In this document: positions 42,234 through 45,491 of the stretch, piece after piece
How positions within the stretch are numbered: the first letter of the stretch is position 1
Layout: each line of letters opens with the position of its first letter
Assembly (NCBI GenBank): GCA_937950315.1
Contig: CALFDU010000113.1
Span: forward strand, 1 to 45,491
Origin: an uncultured Saprospiraceae bacterium
GTDB lineage: Bacteria; Bacteroidota; Bacteroidia; Chitinophagales; Saprospiraceae
Direction: 5' to 3'
DNA: 45,491 nt
The notes under the pieces: model-generated
The model's database searches: none
The model's input: only the letters and a program-made list of their open reading frames with translations
Told to the model about the DNA's origin: nothing
Program-made: the position numbers and the translations under genes

Positions 42234-45200
42234 ATGACTATGAGACTTAATGGAAATGCCCTTTTATACCTACTTTTTTTGCTTTGCGCAAATGTTGTTT
42301 CAGCCCAAGAAGAAAACAAATGGGATGTCAACGACCCTCCAGGTGATTTTAACTGGAATAAAATCGAATTTTCAACCGATGAAGGAACGTGGATGAACCT
42401 TGATGTAAGTCCAGATGGAAAGACCATCGTTTTTGATATGTTGGGTGATATCTACAGCATGCCCGTTACCGGCGGAGTAGCTAGACCCATGCGCACAGGG
42501 GTTGCTTGGGAAGTACAGCCTAGATTCAGTCCTGATGGTTCTAAAATTCTATTTACCAGCGATGCGGGTGGAGGAGACAATATCTGGACGATGGATAAAA
42601 CAGGGAACAATGCGTCTCAAGTTACCAAAGAGAGTTTCCGTTTGTTGAACAATGGTGCATGGACTCCGGATGGTCAATACATCGTTGCAAGAAAACACTT
42701 TACTTCCGGAAGATCACTAGGAGCAGGAGAAATGTGGATGTATCACATCTCAGGAGGAAGTGGAATCCAACTAACGAAAAAGAAAAACGATCAGCAAGAT
42801 GTCAACGAACCTGTGGTATCTCCAGACGGTAAGATGATATATTATTGTGAGGATGTATATCCTGGTGGATATTTTCAATACAACAAAGATCCCAATAGTC
42901 AGATCTATGTCATCAAGTCATACAATAGAGAGACAGGAGAAATTGCCAATGTAATTACGGGTCCAGGAGGAGCCGTAAGACCTCAGATTTCCAATGATGG
43001 AAAGAAGTTGGCTTTCATCAAAAGAGTGCGCACCAAAACGGTGCTTTATACGCATGATCTTGAAACGGGAGAAGAATATCCAGTATTTGATCACTTGAGC
43101 AAAGACCAACAAGAAGCTTGGGCCATCTTTGGTTTGTATCCAGGTTTTGATTGGATGCCAGATGACAAACATATTGTGATCTATGGACTAGGGAAAATAT
43201 GGAAAGTACATGTTGAGAGTGGAGAAAAAACAGAGATTCCATTCGTTGTCAATGTCAAATCTCAAGCTGCAGAAACCATCAAGTTTCAAAACGACGTGTA
43301 CACGGATGATTTTAGTACCAAAGTAATCAGAAATGCCGTGACATCGCCAGATGGTAAAAGTTTGGTTTTTAATGCCGTTGGTTACTTGTGGAAAAAGGAC
43401 TTGCCAAACGGAAAAGCAAAACGATTGACCGACGGAAGTCATTTCGAATTTGAACCCGCGTTTACCGCCAATGGTCAAAAGTTGGCTTATGTAACTTGGG
43501 ATGATGAGGAGATGGGTGCCATTCATATCATGGATTTAAAGTCAGGAACCAGTACACAAGTTACAAGCAAGAAAGGAATCTATCGAACACCTGCTTTTTC
43601 TCCGGATGGAAATGCTTTGGTTTATAGAAAAGAAGGAGGAAATAGCCATCAGGGATATTTGTACGGAAAGAAATCAGGAATCTATGCCATTGATTTAAGT
43701 AAAGACAATGAAACAAAATTTGTTACTCCCAATGGAGAGTATCCTGTGTATAGTGCGGATGGAAAAAGAATTTTCTTCCAGACAGGTGGATACATTTTCG
43801 GTAGCTTAACCAAAGCTTTCAAAAGTGTGAATTTGGAAGGTCAGGATATGAAGGAACATTTTGATGGGAAGTATTCTCAGCGTTATGTGATCAGCCCAGA
43901 CAATAAATGGGTGGCTTGGTCGGAGTTGTTTAAGGTATATGTTGCGCCATTCCCTGCAGCCGGTAAAAAGATTGGTTTGACCAGTGAAACAAAAGCGGTC
44001 CCTGTTGCGCAAGTAGCGCGGGATGCTGGAATCAATATCCATTGGTCCAAGGATAGCAAAAAGCTGCATTGGATGCTTGCAGATGAATACTTTACCGATG
44101 AGTTAACAGAACGTTTTCAATTTCTAAGAGGTGACAAGGAGGTAAAACTACCACCAATGGATTCCGTAGGAACCAAAGTGACGGTTGAAGTTGCTATGGA
44201 CAAGCCAGAAGGCATGCTTGCTTTTACCAATGCCAGAATCATTACCATGAATGGAGATGAGGTTATCGAAAACGGAACAATACTCGTGGAAGACAATAAG
44301 ATAAAAAGCATTGGAGCAGGCTCGATGGATGTCGGTTCAGCCAAAGTCATTGATTGTGAAGGGAAAACCATCATGCCTGGAATAGTAGATGCCCACGCAC
44401 ACAGTGGAAACTTTCGATATGGTCTCAGTCCTCAAAAACAATGGGAGTACTATGCCAATCTTGCCTATGGCGTAACCACTTCACACGATCCCTCTGCCAA
44501 TACCGAAATGGTATTTGCGCAAAGCGAATTGATCAAGGCGGGTGAAATGATTGGTCCTAGATTATTTAGTACGGGTACGATCTTGTACGGTGCCGATGGC
44601 GATTTCAAAGCCAAGGTCAACAGCATTGAAGATGCAAGATCAGCGATACGTAGAACCAAAGCGTACGGTGCATTCTCTGTAAAGTCATACAACCAACCAC
44701 GAAGAGATCAGCGCCAACAAATTATCCAAGCTGCAAGAGAAGAAAATATTTTGGTGACGCCAGAGGGTGGATCTTTTTTCTTTCACAATATGAGTATGGT
44801 GATGGATGGACACACCGGTGTAGAGCACAATATCCCAGTAGTGCCTCTGTACAAAGACATAACAGAGTTCTGGTCCAAAACCGAAGCGCACAATACGCCA
44901 ACCTTGGTTGTGAATTACGGATCCATGTCAGGAGAATATTACTGGTACCAACATACCAATGTATACGAAAAGGAAAGACTACTCAAGTTTACGCCGAGAA
45001 GTGTGGTTGATAGTAGAGCAAGACACAGAATTATGGTGCCGGAAGAAGAATATGAAAATGGACATATCCTAACTTCCAAGTCACTGAAAAAATTGGCAGA
45101 CAAAGGAGTGAAGATCAACCTAGGTGCCCATGGTCAGTTACAAGGACTGGGCGCTCACTGGGAGTTGTGGATGATCCAGCAAGGAGGGATGAGCAATCAT

Positions 45201-45491
45201 GAGGCCTTGAAATGTGCAACCATCAATGGGGCAGAATATTTGGGATTGGATCACCAGATTGGTTCGTTGAAAGAAGGCATGCTTGCAGACTTTATTGTGA
45301 TGGATGAAAACCCACTGGAGGATATCAGAAATTCTGAGTCAGTACGATACACCATCATCAATGGAAGAATGTACGATTGTGAAACCATGGACGAGATCGG
45401 AAACTACGACAACAAAAGAACACAGTTTTATTTTGAAATGGAGGGTAGTGGAAATGCATTTCCATACTTTCAGGAAACGAATAGCCACATG
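42234..45491 (+). CDS. PD40-propeller amidohydrolase, 3' end beyond the window
   Basis: The frame is open from ATG 42234 to the last base (1086 codons, no stop), so the gene is cut by the window edge. A second ATG at 42240 could be the true start. The signal peptide is LLYLLFLLCANVVSAQ. Residues about 45-640 form a TolB/WD40-like PD40 propeller with repeats such as VSPDGKTIVF, FSPDGSKILF and VSPDGKMIYY. Residues about 660-1060 form an amidohydrolase domain: GTILVEDNKIKSIG, metal-binding His721 and His723 in GIVDAHAHSG, a candidate carboxylated Lys in GAFSVKSYNQ, later His in TGVEHN and LGAHGQLQGLGAHWE, and the closing LKEGMLADFIVMDENPLEDI. It probably hydrolyses peptides or another amide in the periplasm. 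Few residues are likely missing. Confidence 0.9.
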   Translation, partial: MTMRLNGNALLYLLFLLCANVVSAQEENKWDVNDPPGDFNWNKIEFSTDEGTWMNLDVSPDGKTIVFDMLGDIYSMPVTGGVARPMRTGVAWEVQPRFSPDGSKILFTSDAGGGDNIWTMDKTGNNASQVTKESFRLLNNGAWTPDGQYIVARKHFTSGRSLGAGEMWMYHISGGSGIQLTKKKNDQQDVNEPVVSPDGKMIYYCEDVYPGGYFQYNKDPNSQIYVIKSYNRETGEIANVITGPGGAVRPQISNDGKKLAFIKRVRTKTVLYTHDLETGEEYPVFDHLSKDQQEAWAIFGLYPGFDWMPDDKHIVIYGLGKIWKVHVESGEKTEIPFVVNVKSQAAETIKFQNDVYTDDFSTKVIRNAVTSPDGKSLVFNAVGYLWKKDLPNGKAKRLTDGSHFEFEPAFTANGQKLAYVTWDDEEMGAIHIMDLKSGTSTQVTSKKGIYRTPAFSPDGNALVYRKEGGNSHQGYLYGKKSGIYAIDLSKDNETKFVTPNGEYPVYSADGKRIFFQTGGYIFGSLTKAFKSVNLEGQDMKEHFDGKYSQRYVISPDNKWVAWSELFKVYVAPFPAAGKKIGLTSETKAVPVAQVARDAGINIHWSKDSKKLHWMLADEYFTDELTERFQFLRGDKEVKLPPMDSVGTKVTVEVAMDKPEGMLAFTNARIITMNGDEVIENGTILVEDNKIKSIGAGSMDVGSAKVIDCEGKTIMPGIVDAHAHSGNFRYGLSPQKQWEYYANLAYGVTTSHDPSANTEMVFAQSELIKAGEMIGPRLFSTGTILYGADGDFKAKVNSIEDARSAIRRTKAYGAFSVKSYNQPRRDQRQQIIQAAREENILVTPEGGSFFFHNMSMVMDGHTGVEHNIPVVPLYKDITEFWSKTEAHNTPTLVVNYGSMSGEYYWYQHTNVYEKERLLKFTPRSVVDSRARHRIMVPEEEYENGHILTSKSLKKLADKGVKINLGAHGQLQGLGAHWELWMIQQGGMSNHEALKCATINGAEYLGLDHQIGSLKEGMLADFIVMDENPLEDIRNSESVRYTIINGRMYDCETMDEIGNYDNKRTQFYFEMEGSGNAFPYFQETNSHM

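Overview
This window looks like a chromosomal segment of an AT-rich member of the Bacteroidota, most likely a Saprospiria/Chitinophagales-type bacterium. The lines of evidence are type IX secretion (T9SS) cargo with both C-terminal sorting types, a PorP/SprF partner protein, LytS/LytTR two-component proteins with beta-propeller sensors, -7 elements of the TAnnTTTG form, and no obvious Shine-Dalgarno sequences. I see no tRNA, rRNA, CRISPR array, insertion sequence or phage gene. The assignment to an order is inference.

Layout. (1) 1-6.2 kb: small housekeeping and hydrolase genes: an SGNH esterase, a lipoprotein, a TruC-like pseudouridine synthase, two alpha/beta hydrolases and a lipoprotein GH20 hexosaminidase. 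(2) 6.2-11.3 kb: a phenylacetate catabolic operon, with a TetR regulator followed by paaE-A-B-C-D-G. A promoter carrying two palindromic operators lies between regulator and operon, and a strong bidirectional terminator ends it. (3) 11.3-27.9 kb, all minus strand: two tandem sensor kinases, one LytTR response regulator, a giant 2967-residue Cys-rich surface protein with a type B sorting domain, and a PorP/SprF protein. (4) 28.4-33.0 kb: PaaZ carrying an extra C-terminal DinB/DUF1569-like domain, then a fused 2-oxoacid dehydrogenase E1 alpha/beta protein. (5) 33.0-36.5 kb: a leucine-rich-repeat T9SS type A protein. (6) 36.5-42.0 kb, minus strand: an MBOAT O-acyltransferase with an SGNH partner, a small T9SS protein and a large radical SAM protein. 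(7) 42.2 kb to the end: a PD40-propeller/amidohydrolase protein cut by the window edge.

How the genes work together. PaaA-E form the phenylacetyl-CoA epoxidase, PaaG isomerises the epoxide to the oxepin, and PaaZ opens and oxidises the ring. Ligase and beta-oxidation genes (paaK, paaH, paaJ) are not in the window, and paaZ lies 17 kb from the main operon without a visible copy of its operator. In the minus-strand sensor block I infer a closed circuit. Nine-base direct repeats with 12-base spacers, matching the known LytTR binding pattern, lie upstream of both the kinase operon and the giant surface-protein gene. The two kinases and the regulator would then control deployment of the giant T9SS protein, and a hairpin between it and porP would set their ratio. 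This is the most interesting candidate system here.
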